Source of the DNA: Larkinella knui
GTDB taxonomy: Bacteria; Bacteroidota; Bacteroidia; Cytophagales; Spirosomataceae
Length of the DNA stretch: 64,000 nucleotides
Assembly (NCBI RefSeq): GCF_003858645.1
Contig: NZ_RQJP01000003.1
Coordinates: 682,001-746,000, forward strand
Direction of reading: 5' to 3'
A model generated the notes under the pieces. That model made no database searches and was not told the DNA's origin. It was given only the letters and a program-made list of their open reading frames with translations. The position numbers and the translations under genes are program-made. Positions 8,936 to 17,866 of this stretch are shown here, in pieces (the first letter of the stretch is position 1; each line of letters begins with the position of its first letter).

Positions 8936-10078
8936 TCAATACCCTTTTAAACTTAGCGCTTCGGTATCGATCATTTCAACGCGTTTACCCATTTTTTTCT
9001 GGATGATTTTAAAATGGTGCTCATCGTCGGGGGCTATCAACGAAATCGCTTCGCCTTCGGCTTCGGCCCGGCCCGTCCGGCCAATCCGGTGGATATAATC
9101 TTTGGGCGATCGGGGTAATTCGTAGTTGATCACAAACGGCAGTAGCTGAATATCGATTCCTCTGGAAATCAAATCAGTAGCCACCAGTACCGGTAATTTC
9201 CCCGACTTAAATCGGCTCAGGGTGTCTGTTCGGGCACCCTGACTTTTTTCCCCGTGAATGGCTTCGGCCTGAACGCCATTTTTACGGAGTTTAACCACCA
9301 GATTATCTGCCGTTCGGGTGGACGAAACAAACACCAGCACCTGCGTCATCTTGCGTTCCCTGATCAAATACCGCAGCAAAGGTCCCTTCCGTTCGGGATC
9401 GATCCGGTAGGCAACCTGCTTGATCAGATCCAGATTCTGGGGCTCTTCGGCAATTTCAATTTTAATTGGATTGCGCAGCAGGTTTTCCCGTATTCCCTGA
9501 ATCGCATCGCCCAGGGTGGCCGAAAAAAGCACATTCTGGCGACTTTTGGGCAACATCTCGAAAATCTGGTTCATTTCTTCCGCAAAACCGAGATCCAGCA
9601 TTTTGTCTGCTTCGTCCAGCACCAGGATGTCGACTTCCCAAAGGTGTAAGGCGTTGGAAGCCACCAGGTCCAGCAGCCGGCCGGGCGTTGCCACCACAAT
9701 CTCGACGCCCTGCAAAGCGATCATTTGCGGATTGATGGACACCCCGCCAAATACCGCCAGCGTTTTTACTTTTCGGGGCAGATTAGCCCCGAACGTTTGG
9801 AAAACTTCGGCCACCTGCACGGCCAGTTCGCGGGTCGGCACCAGCACCAGGGCTTTTACCTGACGGTTGCCGGCGATTTTTTTACGCTGAAACAGTTCGA
9901 GAATGGGCAAGACAAAACCGGCGGTTTTGCCCGACCCGGTTTTGGCAATTCCCAGCACATCGTGGCCCTTCAAAATGGTCGGGATGGCTTCCTGCTGAAT
10001 GGGATACGGCTGGGTATACTGTTGTTCCGCGACGGCTTTCAGGAGCGGTTCGGATAAACCAAGGGATAAAAAAGACAT
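8936..10078 (-). CDS. DEAD-box ATP-dependent RNA helicase
   Basis: 380 residues, the compact RhlE-like form. The motifs appear in order: Q motif (PYPIQQEAI, 24-32), Walker A AKTGSGKT (45-52), PTRELA (81-86), TPGR (131-134), DEAD (155-158), SAT (186-188), and HRIGRTGR (330-337). There is almost no C-terminal extension. It unwinds short RNA duplexes in ribosome assembly or RNA decay. A second DEAD-box gene lies upstream on the same strand, separated by 243 bp with a stem-loop; a TATATTTG -7 box at 10120-10127 suggests its own promoter. Confidence 0.93.
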   Translation of the reverse strand: MSFLSLGLSEPLLKAVAEQQYTQPYPIQQEAIPTILKGHDVLGIAKTGSGKTAGFVLPILELFQRKKIAGNRQVKALVLVPTRELAVQVAEVFQTFGANLPRKVKTLAVFGGVSINPQMIALQGVEIVVATPGRLLDLVASNALHLWEVDILVLDEADKMLDLGFAEEMNQIFEMLPKSRQNVLFSATLGDAIQGIRENLLRNPIKIEIAEEPQNLDLIKQVAYRIDPERKGPLLRYLIRERKMTQVLVFVSSTRTADNLVVKLRKNGVQAEAIHGEKSQGARTDTLSRFKSGKLPVLVATDLISRGIDIQLLPFVINYELPRSPKDYIHRIGRTGRAEAEGEAISLIAPDDEHHFKIIQKKMGKRVEMIDTEALSLKGY

Positions 10079-10119
10079 AAATGCTAACCTGTTTGGGCTA
10101 AAAACCCGTTTACAAGCCT

Positions 10120-10127
10120 CAAATATA
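10120..10127 (-). promoter_or_regulatory. Possible -7 box (TATATTTG) of the short DEAD-box gene
   Basis: On the minus strand this is an exact TAnnTTTG match, 42 bp before the start codon at 10078. A TTG lies only 13 bp upstream of it, closer than the usual 19-20 bp. Confidence 0.4.
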
Positions 10128-10247
10128 CCACTAAATACCGCAAGGGAGTGGGTATCTACTCCCGGAAGCCATTTTCACCCGTATCGAGCCCGGTTATTCG
10201 CGTTGGCCCGTGAGCGCTGAGAATCAATACCGTATTCGTTGTTTTGC

Positions 10248-10306
10248 CAGGCAACCGCTTCCGTGCTGTAGGCTTCGATACCATCACGGATGAAGCGGGT
10301 TGCCTG
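10248..10306. repeat. Imperfect inverted repeat between two helicase genes
   Basis: Arms of about 18-22 nt (CAGGCAACCGCTTC...CGTG against its complement with small bulges) around a loop of about 19 nt. It lies just after the stop of the upstream helicase (10322) on the minus strand. There is no T-run, so it may be an RNA-stabilising hairpin rather than a terminator. Confidence 0.55.
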
Positions 10307-10321
10307 ACTTTTCAGGCTCCA

Positions 10322-11653
10322 TTAATTATTCTTCCGGGTTTTCTTAATCGGTTTGCCGTATTTTTTCATCATTTCCTCCGCGTGATTCCGGCGAACATTC
10401 ACCTTCTTGTTCTTCTCGATCTTCTCGTGAAAAGCCCCGCCAAAGGTGTCGCTGAGGTGAATTTTCACGCCGGGATTTTTCATGTTCACCTTCGGCTTCT
10501 CGTCTTCGGTCAATACATCCGAAATGTCAAGATCGGCGGGCAATGGCAGCATCGGAATGGCATAATTCATCAGTTGTTCGATGGCCTCCTGCCGTTCTTT
10601 TTCCCTTTCGGTACAAAACGCGATGGCAATGCCGTTCTTGTCGGCCCGGCCGGTCCGGCCAATCCGGTGAATGTACATTTCCGGCACTTCCGGCAGATCG
10701 AAATTGATCACGTGCGAAACCTCCGCCACATCCAGCCCGCGGGCAATGATGTCGGTCGCAATCAGAAGGCGGTAATTTCCCTCCTGAAACTGCCGGACGG
10801 AATTGAAGCGGTGATTCTGCTCCTTGTTGGAATGGATGACGCCAATCTGCTCCGGATACTTGGCTTCCAGTTGCTCGTACAGCTGATTTGCCAGGTTTTT
10901 GGTGGCCACAAAAACCAGCACTTTAGTCATGTCGGAATCCTGCCGCAGCAGCAGTTCCAGCAAATTGATCTTCGTATAAAAATTAGGAACCGCATACGCC
11001 GTCTGACGGATATTTTCCAGGGGCGTTCCCGTCGGGGCCGCTTCGACGCGCACGGGATTATTAAAATACGTTTCAATCAGCCCCTCAACCTCTTCGGTCA
11101 TGGTAGCCGAAAACAGCAGGTTTTGCCGTTTGGGGGGCAAAAGATCCAGGATGGTTTCCAGCTGGGTCCGAAAACCGAGATTCAGCATTTCATCCACTTC
11201 ATCGATTACCAGCCGCTTAACGCTTTTGGTTTTCAGCAACCCTTTGATAGACAGGTCAATCAGTCGGCCCGGTGTTGAAACCAGCACATCCATCCCCTGC
11301 TCTACTTCGGCAATCTGGGGTCTGATATTGACGCCCCCGTAAATTCCCACGACCACCAGATTTAGGTACGTAGTCAACTGCTGCACGGCTTCAACGACCT
11401 GCACCACCAGTTCGCGCGTCGGAACAATGATGAGCAATTGCGGAAGGCGTTCTTTCGAATGCTGGATCTGTCGCAGACAGGGCAGCAGGTAGGCAAACGT
11501 TTTTCCGGTTCCGGTTTGGGCAATTCCGCACACGTCCTTTCCCGACATCACCACCGAAAATACCGTCTGCTGAATCGGCGTAGGCGTAGTGTAGCCCAGA
11601 TCCGTCAGGGCATTTAACAGCGGTTTATTCAGATTTAAATCTTCAAAAGTCAT
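10322..11653 (-). CDS. DEAD-box-type RNA helicase with DEVD in motif II
   Basis: 443 residues. Q motif PTPIQQT (24-30), Walker A AQTGTGKT (45-52), PTREL (78-82), TPGR (127-130), SAT (182-184), ARGLD (304-308) and HRIGRTGR (329-336) are all normal. Motif II reads DEVD (151-154) where DEAD is expected; the Asp-Glu pair needed for Mg-ATP is kept. A lysine- and arginine-rich tail of about 100 residues (ending KKYGKPIKKTRKNN) probably binds RNA. It is a cytoplasmic helicase, co-oriented with the shorter helicase. The DEVD change is unusual for DEAD-box enzymes but should not abolish ATPase activity. Confidence 0.92.
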   Translation of the reverse strand: MTFEDLNLNKPLLNALTDLGYTTPTPIQQTVFSVVMSGKDVCGIAQTGTGKTFAYLLPCLRQIQHSKERLPQLLIIVPTRELVVQVVEAVQQLTTYLNLVVVGIYGGVNIRPQIAEVEQGMDVLVSTPGRLIDLSIKGLLKTKSVKRLVIDEVDEMLNLGFRTQLETILDLLPPKRQNLLFSATMTEEVEGLIETYFNNPVRVEAAPTGTPLENIRQTAYAVPNFYTKINLLELLLRQDSDMTKVLVFVATKNLANQLYEQLEAKYPEQIGVIHSNKEQNHRFNSVRQFQEGNYRLLIATDIIARGLDVAEVSHVINFDLPEVPEMYIHRIGRTGRADKNGIAIAFCTEREKERQEAIEQLMNYAIPMLPLPADLDISDVLTEDEKPKVNMKNPGVKIHLSDTFGGAFHEKIEKNKKVNVRRNHAEEMMKKYGKPIKKTRKNN

Positions 11654-11782
11654 ATCCTTGTCTGTCTACTAAACAATGCAGACCGTTTTAATCTTTAGTA
11701 GGAACGATTACCCCTGCAGCCCGGCACCGGTTGTCCGGCCTTTTGGGGCTTGGGGATGATGTTCAAATTTCAACCAGCCTCC

Positions 11783-12220
11783 ATGAAAACGCAAAATTAC
11801 GAAAACCACGTTCGCTATTACCCCCCTCACCACTTTGTATTTTATCCGGTCGTCCTGGTGCTCCTGGGACTTAGTCTCTATTTCGCCTTTACCTCCGAAG
11901 AACAGTCGCTGATCTGGCTCTTCATTGCCCTTCTTATTGGCCTCATCACCTGGGTTGCCTTCATGCTGCGGCAGCATTATGCCCTTGGTAATCAGAACCG
12001 AATCGTTCGGCTGGAAATGCGGTTTCGGTATTATGTACTGACGAACCAGCGATTGGAAACCATCGAAAACCAACTTTCGTTCGGCCAGCTTCTCGCCTTG
12101 CGGTTTGCGTCGGACGAGGAACTCCCGGGTTTGACCCAACGCGCGCTGGCCGACCAGCTGAGTCCCGATGCCATTAAAAAGGCAATTGTCAACTGGACAC
12201 CCGACCACATGCGGGTGTAA
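11783..12220 (+). CDS. DUF6526 family membrane protein
   Basis: 145 residues from the ATG at 11783 (MKTQNYENHVRYYPPHH), which matches the usual start of this family; an upstream in-frame ATG at 11750 would add 11 unlikely residues. Two membrane helices follow (HFVFYPVVLVLLGLSLYFAF and LIWLFIALLIGLITWVAFML), then a cytoplasmic tail containing the family-like segment NQRLETIENQLSFGQLLALR. Function unknown; the pattern of two helices and a conserved soluble tail is all that can be said. It converges with the TlpA-like gene. Confidence 0.8.
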   Translation: MKTQNYENHVRYYPPHHFVFYPVVLVLLGLSLYFAFTSEEQSLIWLFIALLIGLITWVAFMLRQHYALGNQNRIVRLEMRFRYYVLTNQRLETIENQLSFGQLLALRFASDEELPGLTQRALADQLSPDAIKKAIVNWTPDHMRV

Positions 12221-12260
12221 TCAAATGCAACAGCGGAAGACAAGAGGGCCAATACCGGGT

Positions 12261-13040
12261 TTAGCGCCTTGCTTCTTTCGCCAGCGCATACGCCAAACCG
12301 GGGTAGCTGTTTACTTTTCTGGCGATCAGTCCCTGTCTGTTAATGACAAAATGGGTGGGATAGGAATTAACCTGCAGGGTATCCTCCAGAAACTTTTGCT
12401 GATTCGGCACGACGGCATAATCGAATTTCTTTTTCTTCAAAAAAGCCGCCACTTTTTCGGGGGAATCAAAACACAGGCTAACAAACAGAATATCATCCCG
12501 GTCTTTGTAACGCTGTTTTAAGTCGTTCAGAACCGGTATTTCCTGGATACAGGGCAGACAGGCCAGAAACCAGCATTTGAGCACCAGAATTTTCCCTTTC
12601 GTAGTTGTCTTGGTATACCTCTTGCCATCCAGATCGGTAAAGGTATAATCGGGTAAGGGCGTCCCTTCTTTCTGATAATGCTCCCATTCTTCCAGCCCCC
12701 AGTACTTAACCGTAATCCGGATGTCCTGATTGGTCGACGGAGTCAACGTTGCCAATTGATAAATGGCGGTGGAGTCTTTCGATTTCAGGCGCAACGGAAA
12801 GTAGTTTCCGGTTGCAATCAATTTCAGAAAGCTTCCCCGGTCAAGGCGGTTCGATACCGTATCGAGTGCCAGAAAATCCTCATCGAGTTTTACATTCTGC
12901 TGGCGGTAGGCCAAAAAACTCGTAATATCTTTCAGGATAACCGCAGGAGCCATAACCGGCTCTGCGGAATCCTTTTTCTGATCACAGGAACTGATCACCA
13001 GACTCAGGATCAGAAGTCCAAAAACAACGTTTACTTTCAT
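12261..13040 (-). CDS. TlpA/ResA-type thioredoxin-fold lipoprotein
   Basis: 259 residues with a lipoprotein signal ending at Cys19 (VISSC). The N-terminal 110 residues are an uncharacterised extension; the redoxin domain runs from about 125 to the end, with the active-site motif Cys161-Leu-Pro-Cys164 in CWFLACLPCIQEIP and the cis-proline segment NSYPTHFVI. It is a membrane-anchored periplasmic thiol-disulfide oxidoreductase. An extra cysteine (Cys156) close to the active site is worth noting. It is divergent from the TonB-dependent receptor gene at 13327; a shared role is possible but not shown. Confidence 0.88.
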   Translation of the reverse strand: MKVNVVFGLLILSLVISSCDQKKDSAEPVMAPAVILKDITSFLAYRQQNVKLDEDFLALDTVSNRLDRGSFLKLIATGNYFPLRLKSKDSTAIYQLATLTPSTNQDIRITVKYWGLEEWEHYQKEGTPLPDYTFTDLDGKRYTKTTTKGKILVLKCWFLACLPCIQEIPVLNDLKQRYKDRDDILFVSLCFDSPEKVAAFLKKKKFDYAVVPNQQKFLEDTLQVNSYPTHFVINRQGLIARKVNSYPGLAYALAKEARR

Positions 13041-13121
13041 AGTACTGGTTTACTGACTGATTTCTCCCCTATTTCGTGCCTTAAGTTCTGTCATTTTTTC
13101 ATCTATTTTCCAGAAAAATCC

Positions 13122-13129
13122 TACTTTTG
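13122..13129 (+). promoter_or_regulatory. Possible -7 box (TACTTTTG)
   Basis: An exact TAnnTTTG match in the 286-bp gap between the divergent TlpA-like gene and the receptor at 13327, which would give a leader of about 190 nt. No -33 TTG is at the right spacing. Confidence 0.3.
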
Positions 13130-13326
13130 CATTTATACGGGCAAAGACGGATTGATGAACGAACCGGATTTGTACGTAAACGACCCGGAACCCGGGAAAC
13201 TAAGGCCATCTCTTCGCCATCTGCAAGCTATTCCAGTCACTGCCCCTGTTTCGGGATCGACTGCGGGCGCATTGTACAAAGAAAAAATCCATTCCCGGCT
13301 TTATCGAATCAAGAATCAACTAACGA

Positions 13327-15807
13327 ATGAAAATACCCTTTACAACCTTTGCCTTCCTGGCAGACATTTCCGGGTTGAAATTGCAAAAATGCTTTTTTTT
13401 CCTGACTCAACTGGTCCTTGTTTTTATCCTGGCTACCTCTTTTAGCAACGCGCAGGACCCTAAATTGAAAGTGAAGGGGAAAGCCCTGGATGCTCAAACC
13501 AACGCTCCGCTTATTTTTGCCAGCGTCCGGTTGTTCAAACCGGCCGACAGTTCCTTCGTTGCGGGCGCGATCACTACCGAAACCGGCGATTTTTCGGTCG
13601 ATGCCGCGGCCGGGACTTACTACGCCGTGCTGGAATTTATTGGGTACAAACCGCTGAAAAAATCCGCCATTCGCCTGACCCGCGAGAATTCTCCGCTCGA
13701 TCTGGGAACGCTCAAACTGGCGGCTTCGGCCAGCACGCTCGATGAAGTGGTGGTTCAGGGTGAAAAAAGCTCGATGGAGTTTTCACTGGACAAAAAGATT
13801 TTCAACGTCGGCAAAGACCTCGCCAACGCGGGCGGAACAGCCGCCGACATTCTGAGCAACGTGCCGTCGGTAGCCGTAGACGTGGAGGGCAACGTCAGCT
13901 TGCGTGGCAGTGGCAGCGTTCGCATTCTGATCGACGGAAAACCGTCGGGCCTGGTCAGCATCAAGGGCGGCAGCGGATTGCAGCAGTTGCAGGGCAGCAG
14001 CATTGAACGCATCGAAGTCATTACCAACCCCTCGGCGCGCTACGAAGCGGAAGGCATGGGCGGTATTATCAACATCATTTTAAAGAAAGAACGAAAAGAA
14101 GGTTTCAATGGCTCGTTCGACGTCATTGCGGGCCATCCGACCAATTATGGCCTGGCCGCCAACGTCAATTACCGGCGTAAGAACCTGAATTTTTTCGTCA
14201 ATTATACCGCATCCTACCGAAATACGCCCGGTCGGAGCAGCCTGTATCAGGAATTATACCGCAATGATTCGACGTTTCTTACGCAGCAAAACTCGACCAG
14301 CAAACTCAAAGGGCAGAACAACAACGCCCGCGCCGGAATCGACTATTTTTTCAATGACAAGAACGTTCTGACGGGATCCTACACCTGGCGGCTCAGCAAG
14401 GGAAAGCGGTTTACGGACATCCGCTACCGCGATTACATTTCCACCCTGAGCAACCCGCAAAGCATCACCTACCGAACGCAGGACGAAACCGAAACCGAGC
14501 CGAATTCGGAGTATGCCATCAGCTACAAACGGTCGTTCAAGCGGCAGGGCCACGAGCTGAACGCCGACGTTCGCTACCTGGACAACTGGGAAAAATCGGA
14601 TCAGTATTTCGGTCAGAAAACCGTGCAGCCCGATGGCAGCCCGTCGGCCCTGCCCAATACGCTGCAACGCTCGATCAACGACGAAACCGAAAAGCAGTTT
14701 CTGGTGCAGATCGACTACGTTCAGCCGTTTGCCAAAGACGGTAAATTTGAAGCCGGTTTGCGCAGTAGTTCGCGCGATATGACCAACAATTACTGGGTCC
14801 GGCAGCAAACCGCCGACGGGGGCTGGGTGCCGATTCCGGGCCTGACCAACGATTTTCTGTATGAAGAAAGGATCAACGCGGTATACGGTATTGTGGGGAA
14901 CAAAACCCGCAAATTCTCCTATCAGGCCGGTTTACGGGCCGAATGGACGGACGTAACGACTACCCTTAAACAAACCAACGATGTCAATCCGCGCAGCTAC
15001 GCCAATTTGTTTCCGAGCGTCCACGTCACCTACGACATGCCCCGCCAGAATGCGCTGCAACTGAGCTACAGCCGCCGGGTCCGCCGACCGAACTACAACG
15101 ATTTAAGCCCATTCTCGACCTACAGCGACAGCCGGAACTTCTGGAGCGGCAACCCCGACCTGAACCCGGAATTTACCGATGCGTTCGAGATTGGGCACAT
15201 CAAGTATTTGCCGAAAGGCTCGTTCGGCTCGTCCTTGTATTACCGCTACACCACCGGCAAAATTGTGCGCATCCGGCGGGTCGATGAAAAGGGAAATTCG
15301 TTTACCCGCCCGGAAAACCTGGCCACCGAAAATTCGTACGGGGCCGAATTTACGAGTTCGTTTACGCCGTTCAAATGGTGGAAAATGGACGGCAGTTTCA
15401 ACTTTTTCCGCGCCATCACGAACGGCAACAACCTCGACGCCAATTTTCAGAGCGACACCTACAGCTGGTTTGTGCGGGCCACGAACCGCCTGACGGTCTG
15501 GAAAAATACGGATATGCAACTGCGCGCGAATTACGAAGCGCCCCAGCTAACGCCCCAGGGTAAACGCAAAGCCATCGCCACGCTGGACTTTGCGGTCAGC
15601 AAGGACATCATGAGAAACAACGCCACGCTGACGCTGAACGTAGTCGATGTGTTCAATTCACGCCGGTTCCGATCCATTACCGAAGGGTCGAATTTTTACA
15701 CCGAAAGCAATTCGCAGGGGCGGCTTCGGCAGATCAACCTGACGTTCAATTACCGGTTGCGCCAGGCCAAGAAGAAGACGAAGGATGTGGGGGAAGGCGA
15801 ATTTTAG
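13327..15807 (+). CDS. TonB-dependent receptor (outer-membrane beta-barrel family)
   Basis: 826 residues. A hydrophobic signal segment lies at about 22-43 (FFFLTQLVLVFILATSFSNA); the first 20 residues make an unusually long n-region, so the true start may be internal. Next come a carboxypeptidase-like regulatory domain (about 47-130, KVKGKALDAQTNAPLIFASV), LDEVVVQGEK, a plug with SNVPSVAVDVEGNVSLRGSG, and a barrel of about 550 residues. It belongs to the class without a SusD partner. It probably takes up a metal complex, peptide or sugar; substrate unknown. A hairpin with T-rich downstream sequence follows at 15837. Confidence 0.9.
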   Translation: MKIPFTTFAFLADISGLKLQKCFFFLTQLVLVFILATSFSNAQDPKLKVKGKALDAQTNAPLIFASVRLFKPADSSFVAGAITTETGDFSVDAAAGTYYAVLEFIGYKPLKKSAIRLTRENSPLDLGTLKLAASASTLDEVVVQGEKSSMEFSLDKKIFNVGKDLANAGGTAADILSNVPSVAVDVEGNVSLRGSGSVRILIDGKPSGLVSIKGGSGLQQLQGSSIERIEVITNPSARYEAEGMGGIINIILKKERKEGFNGSFDVIAGHPTNYGLAANVNYRRKNLNFFVNYTASYRNTPGRSSLYQELYRNDSTFLTQQNSTSKLKGQNNNARAGIDYFFNDKNVLTGSYTWRLSKGKRFTDIRYRDYISTLSNPQSITYRTQDETETEPNSEYAISYKRSFKRQGHELNADVRYLDNWEKSDQYFGQKTVQPDGSPSALPNTLQRSINDETEKQFLVQIDYVQPFAKDGKFEAGLRSSSRDMTNNYWVRQQTADGGWVPIPGLTNDFLYEERINAVYGIVGNKTRKFSYQAGLRAEWTDVTTTLKQTNDVNPRSYANLFPSVHVTYDMPRQNALQLSYSRRVRRPNYNDLSPFSTYSDSRNFWSGNPDLNPEFTDAFEIGHIKYLPKGSFGSSLYYRYTTGKIVRIRRVDEKGNSFTRPENLATENSYGAEFTSSFTPFKWWKMDGSFNFFRAITNGNNLDANFQSDTYSWFVRATNRLTVWKNTDMQLRANYEAPQLTPQGKRKAIATLDFAVSKDIMRNNATLTLNVVDVFNSRRFRSITEGSNFYTESNSQGRLRQINLTFNYRLRQAKKKTKDVGEGEF

Positions 15808-15836
15808 CCGGTTTGAATCTCGACCGACAGGACACC

Positions 15837-15876
15837 CGTGCCACGACTTCTCCGGTCGTGGCACGATTCGTTTTTG
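15837..15876 (+). terminator. Hairpin terminator after the TonB-dependent receptor
   Basis: A perfect 11-bp GC-rich stem (15837-15847 with 15855-15865) and 7-nt loop, followed by ATTCGTTTTT. Confidence 0.75.
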
Positions 15877-16050
15877 AAGGGCTCGCAAGGTGACCAACTG
15901 GACCAAAACATCCCGCTATACAGTCAACTCGGCCAGTTGCCAATTCTCGAAAAAACAATACCGCTCCTTTTGCGACTTTTGAAGACTGCGCCGATGGCGG
16001 TTTGTCGGCCAGCGGTGAAACGGATTAGAAACACACAAACAACACATACG

Positions 16051-16701
16051 ATGATGGGGTTATCCGACCTTTTTAAAACACCGACGCTGCCTTATAAAGA
16101 CGCGTCGACAAACACAATTTATGAATTGCTATTTTGCGATCAGATTGAATTGTATCAAAACAATAATAACCAGAGTTACCCGTGGAATATTCTACTTTCT
16201 GAAACAGCTTATGTAGCCGATCTAAAAAAAATAACGATGGACGCTACCGTGGAAACGCGGGCTAAAATTCTGGCGTATACTAAACTTCAGGGAAGTGGAC
16301 AACGTCTGGATAAGAGAGAATTGCTGGCGGTTATTGTTGAAGTTGGGCTCGATAATGGACTTGATGTGCTCGCTTCTTATCAGGATGGCAGCGCCCGTTA
16401 TCTCAACCATTCCGGAAAAGTTTTAATCTGGCAGACCAAAAGCACGCAATCGAACAACCTGATTAACAACCTGTTTTCAGACAGTGTGGCCATTATTTCA
16501 AAAATTGGTCCCTGGAACAAACCCCGGCTGCCTTTTCCTGCGAGGGGGAATGTCCGGATTACCTTTCTGGTATCGGACGGGCTTTATTTTGGGGAAGGGC
16601 CAATCGATGCTTTATTCCGCGATGCCTTAGCAGGGCCGGCTTTGCGGTCAGCTACTGCGCTAATGACGTATTTAACCGAAGAAGTAATCACGAAACGATA
16701 A
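16051..16701 (+). CDS. Hypothetical protein, 216 residues
   Basis: Not recognised. The start is taken at ATGATG (16051/16054; MMGLSDLFKTP); the longer reading from 15838 crosses the terminator hairpin of the previous gene and its extra residues look non-coding. The protein has no signal peptide or membrane segment. It has a mixed alpha/beta look, with segments such as LLAVIVEVGLDNGLDVLASYQDGSARYLN and VRITFLVSDGLYFGEGPI. Codon use is more AT-rich than its neighbours. A perfect palindromic terminator follows at once. Confidence 0.65.
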   Translation: MMGLSDLFKTPTLPYKDASTNTIYELLFCDQIELYQNNNNQSYPWNILLSETAYVADLKKITMDATVETRAKILAYTKLQGSGQRLDKRELLAVIVEVGLDNGLDVLASYQDGSARYLNHSGKVLIWQTKSTQSNNLINNLFSDSVAIISKIGPWNKPRLPFPARGNVRITFLVSDGLYFGEGPIDALFRDALAGPALRSATALMTYLTEEVITKR

Positions 16702-16714
16702 CATTCGCCAGGAA

Positions 16715-16760
16715 TACAAAAGCCCCTATTCCTGACTAGTCAGGAATAGGGGCTTTTGTA
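16715..16760. terminator. Perfect 46-bp palindrome, bidirectional terminator
   Basis: 23-bp arms (16715-16737 and 16738-16760) are fully complementary with no spacer; the outer ends are A-rich/T-rich, so either strand ends in a U-tract. It lies between converging genes ending at 16701 (+) and 16882 (-). Confidence 0.85.
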
Positions 16761-16881
16761 AAATCAGTTACTTATCAATCCAGCCGAAGATCTAAAAATT
16801 CCGTCTGCATCCGTAATTTAATCAAATACAAATTTCACTTTAAATCTTTTAGTACGTTTTTTTATAGCTGCGGTTTGCGTT

Positions 16882-17688
16882 TTAAAAATTCGTATCGGCA
16901 CGCTTTAAATCCAGCTCTTTAATCCAGATATTCCGGTAATACACATCATGGCCTTCGGCTTGCAGTTTCAGCCCGCCCGGCGTGTCGGTGATGCCTTTTC
17001 CACCCTCATTGCCCCCGTCGATGCCGGAATTGGGGCCGCCCCACACCTGATTGATTGGCTGATTGGAATGCACTTTTTTGCCATTGAAATACATCGTCAG
17101 CATGGCTTTTTCGGTGCGTTTTCCGTCCTTGAAACGGGCGGCCCGAAAAACAACGTCGTAGGCATTCCACTTGCCAACGCCCTTGTAGGCGTAATACGGG
17201 GAGGGTGTTTCGTTGATCACGGCCGCCATCCCGTGCGAGGTGGTGTCGCCGTCGAGCACCTGAATTTCGTAGCGGTTTTGCAGATACACGCCACTGTTGC
17301 CTCCCGGTTTAACGATATAAAACTCAATATGCAGCCGGAAATCCCGGAAAGCCTGCTTAGTGACAATGTCAGCCGTGCCGTATTTACCACCCGCAGCCGT
17401 AGGGTCGTTGGTGTTCAGCACCGTCCCTTTCCCGTCCGGATCTTTTTCGATGGTCCATTTTATCGGCGGTGTGGCGGCAAACCGGGGACCCTCCCAGTAC
17501 ATCCATTTTGAATCGAGCATCTGGCGGGAGCCGTCGAAAAGGATTTCGGCATCTTTGGGAGCCTGGGTGCCCACGCCAACCGGTTGGGCTTCAACCTGCG
17601 CCAAAACGCCTGAACAAAAAGCAAATACGAAACTAAGGACCAGGGATTTAGGGGCCAATGTCAAAAATCCAAAATTAGAAGGGTTCAT
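16882..17688 (-). CDS. Secreted DUF1080 (3-keto-disaccharide hydrolase-like) protein
   Basis: 268 residues from the ATG at 17688 (MNPSNFGFLTL), chosen because a signal peptide follows directly (LVLSFVFAFCSGVLAQ). The rest is a single DUF1080 domain, a concanavalin-like beta-sandwich: LFDGSRQMLDSKWMYWEG near 55, FRDFRLHIEFYIVKPGGNSG in the middle, GGLKLQAEGHDVYYRNIWIK at the end. Family members act on 3-keto-glycosides or bind sugars in the periplasm. It is divergent from a Tat-exported Gfo/Idh/MocA oxidoreductase, a pairing that fits keto-sugar metabolism outside the cytoplasm. The reaction is an inference. Confidence 0.85.
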   Translation of the reverse strand: MNPSNFGFLTLAPKSLVLSFVFAFCSGVLAQVEAQPVGVGTQAPKDAEILFDGSRQMLDSKWMYWEGPRFAATPPIKWTIEKDPDGKGTVLNTNDPTAAGGKYGTADIVTKQAFRDFRLHIEFYIVKPGGNSGVYLQNRYEIQVLDGDTTSHGMAAVINETPSPYYAYKGVGKWNAYDVVFRAARFKDGKRTEKAMLTMYFNGKKVHSNQPINQVWGGPNSGIDGGNEGGKGITDTPGGLKLQAEGHDVYYRNIWIKELDLKRADTNF

Positions 17689-17866
17689 CAGGAAATAGGG
17701 TTTGGAACCGATTATAATAAGTTGGCCTAAAGATAAGCGTGTTTCCGGTAATGGCCGATTGGAAATTTTCAATTATCCAATTAATTTACACGGGGTTAAC
17801 TAGCCTGACCGGTGACTTTGCAAGCCGGTGTTTCTTCCTGATTCCTGAACCTTATCACTTTTTAAA

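Noticed and set aside
10244-11278. Plus-strand open frame of 344 codons
   Set aside because: Antisense to the DEVD helicase, whose motifs are all in the minus-strand frame.
12678-13445. Plus-strand open frame of 255 codons
   Set aside because: Overlaps the TlpA-like gene antisense and then the receptor start in another frame; not a coherent protein.
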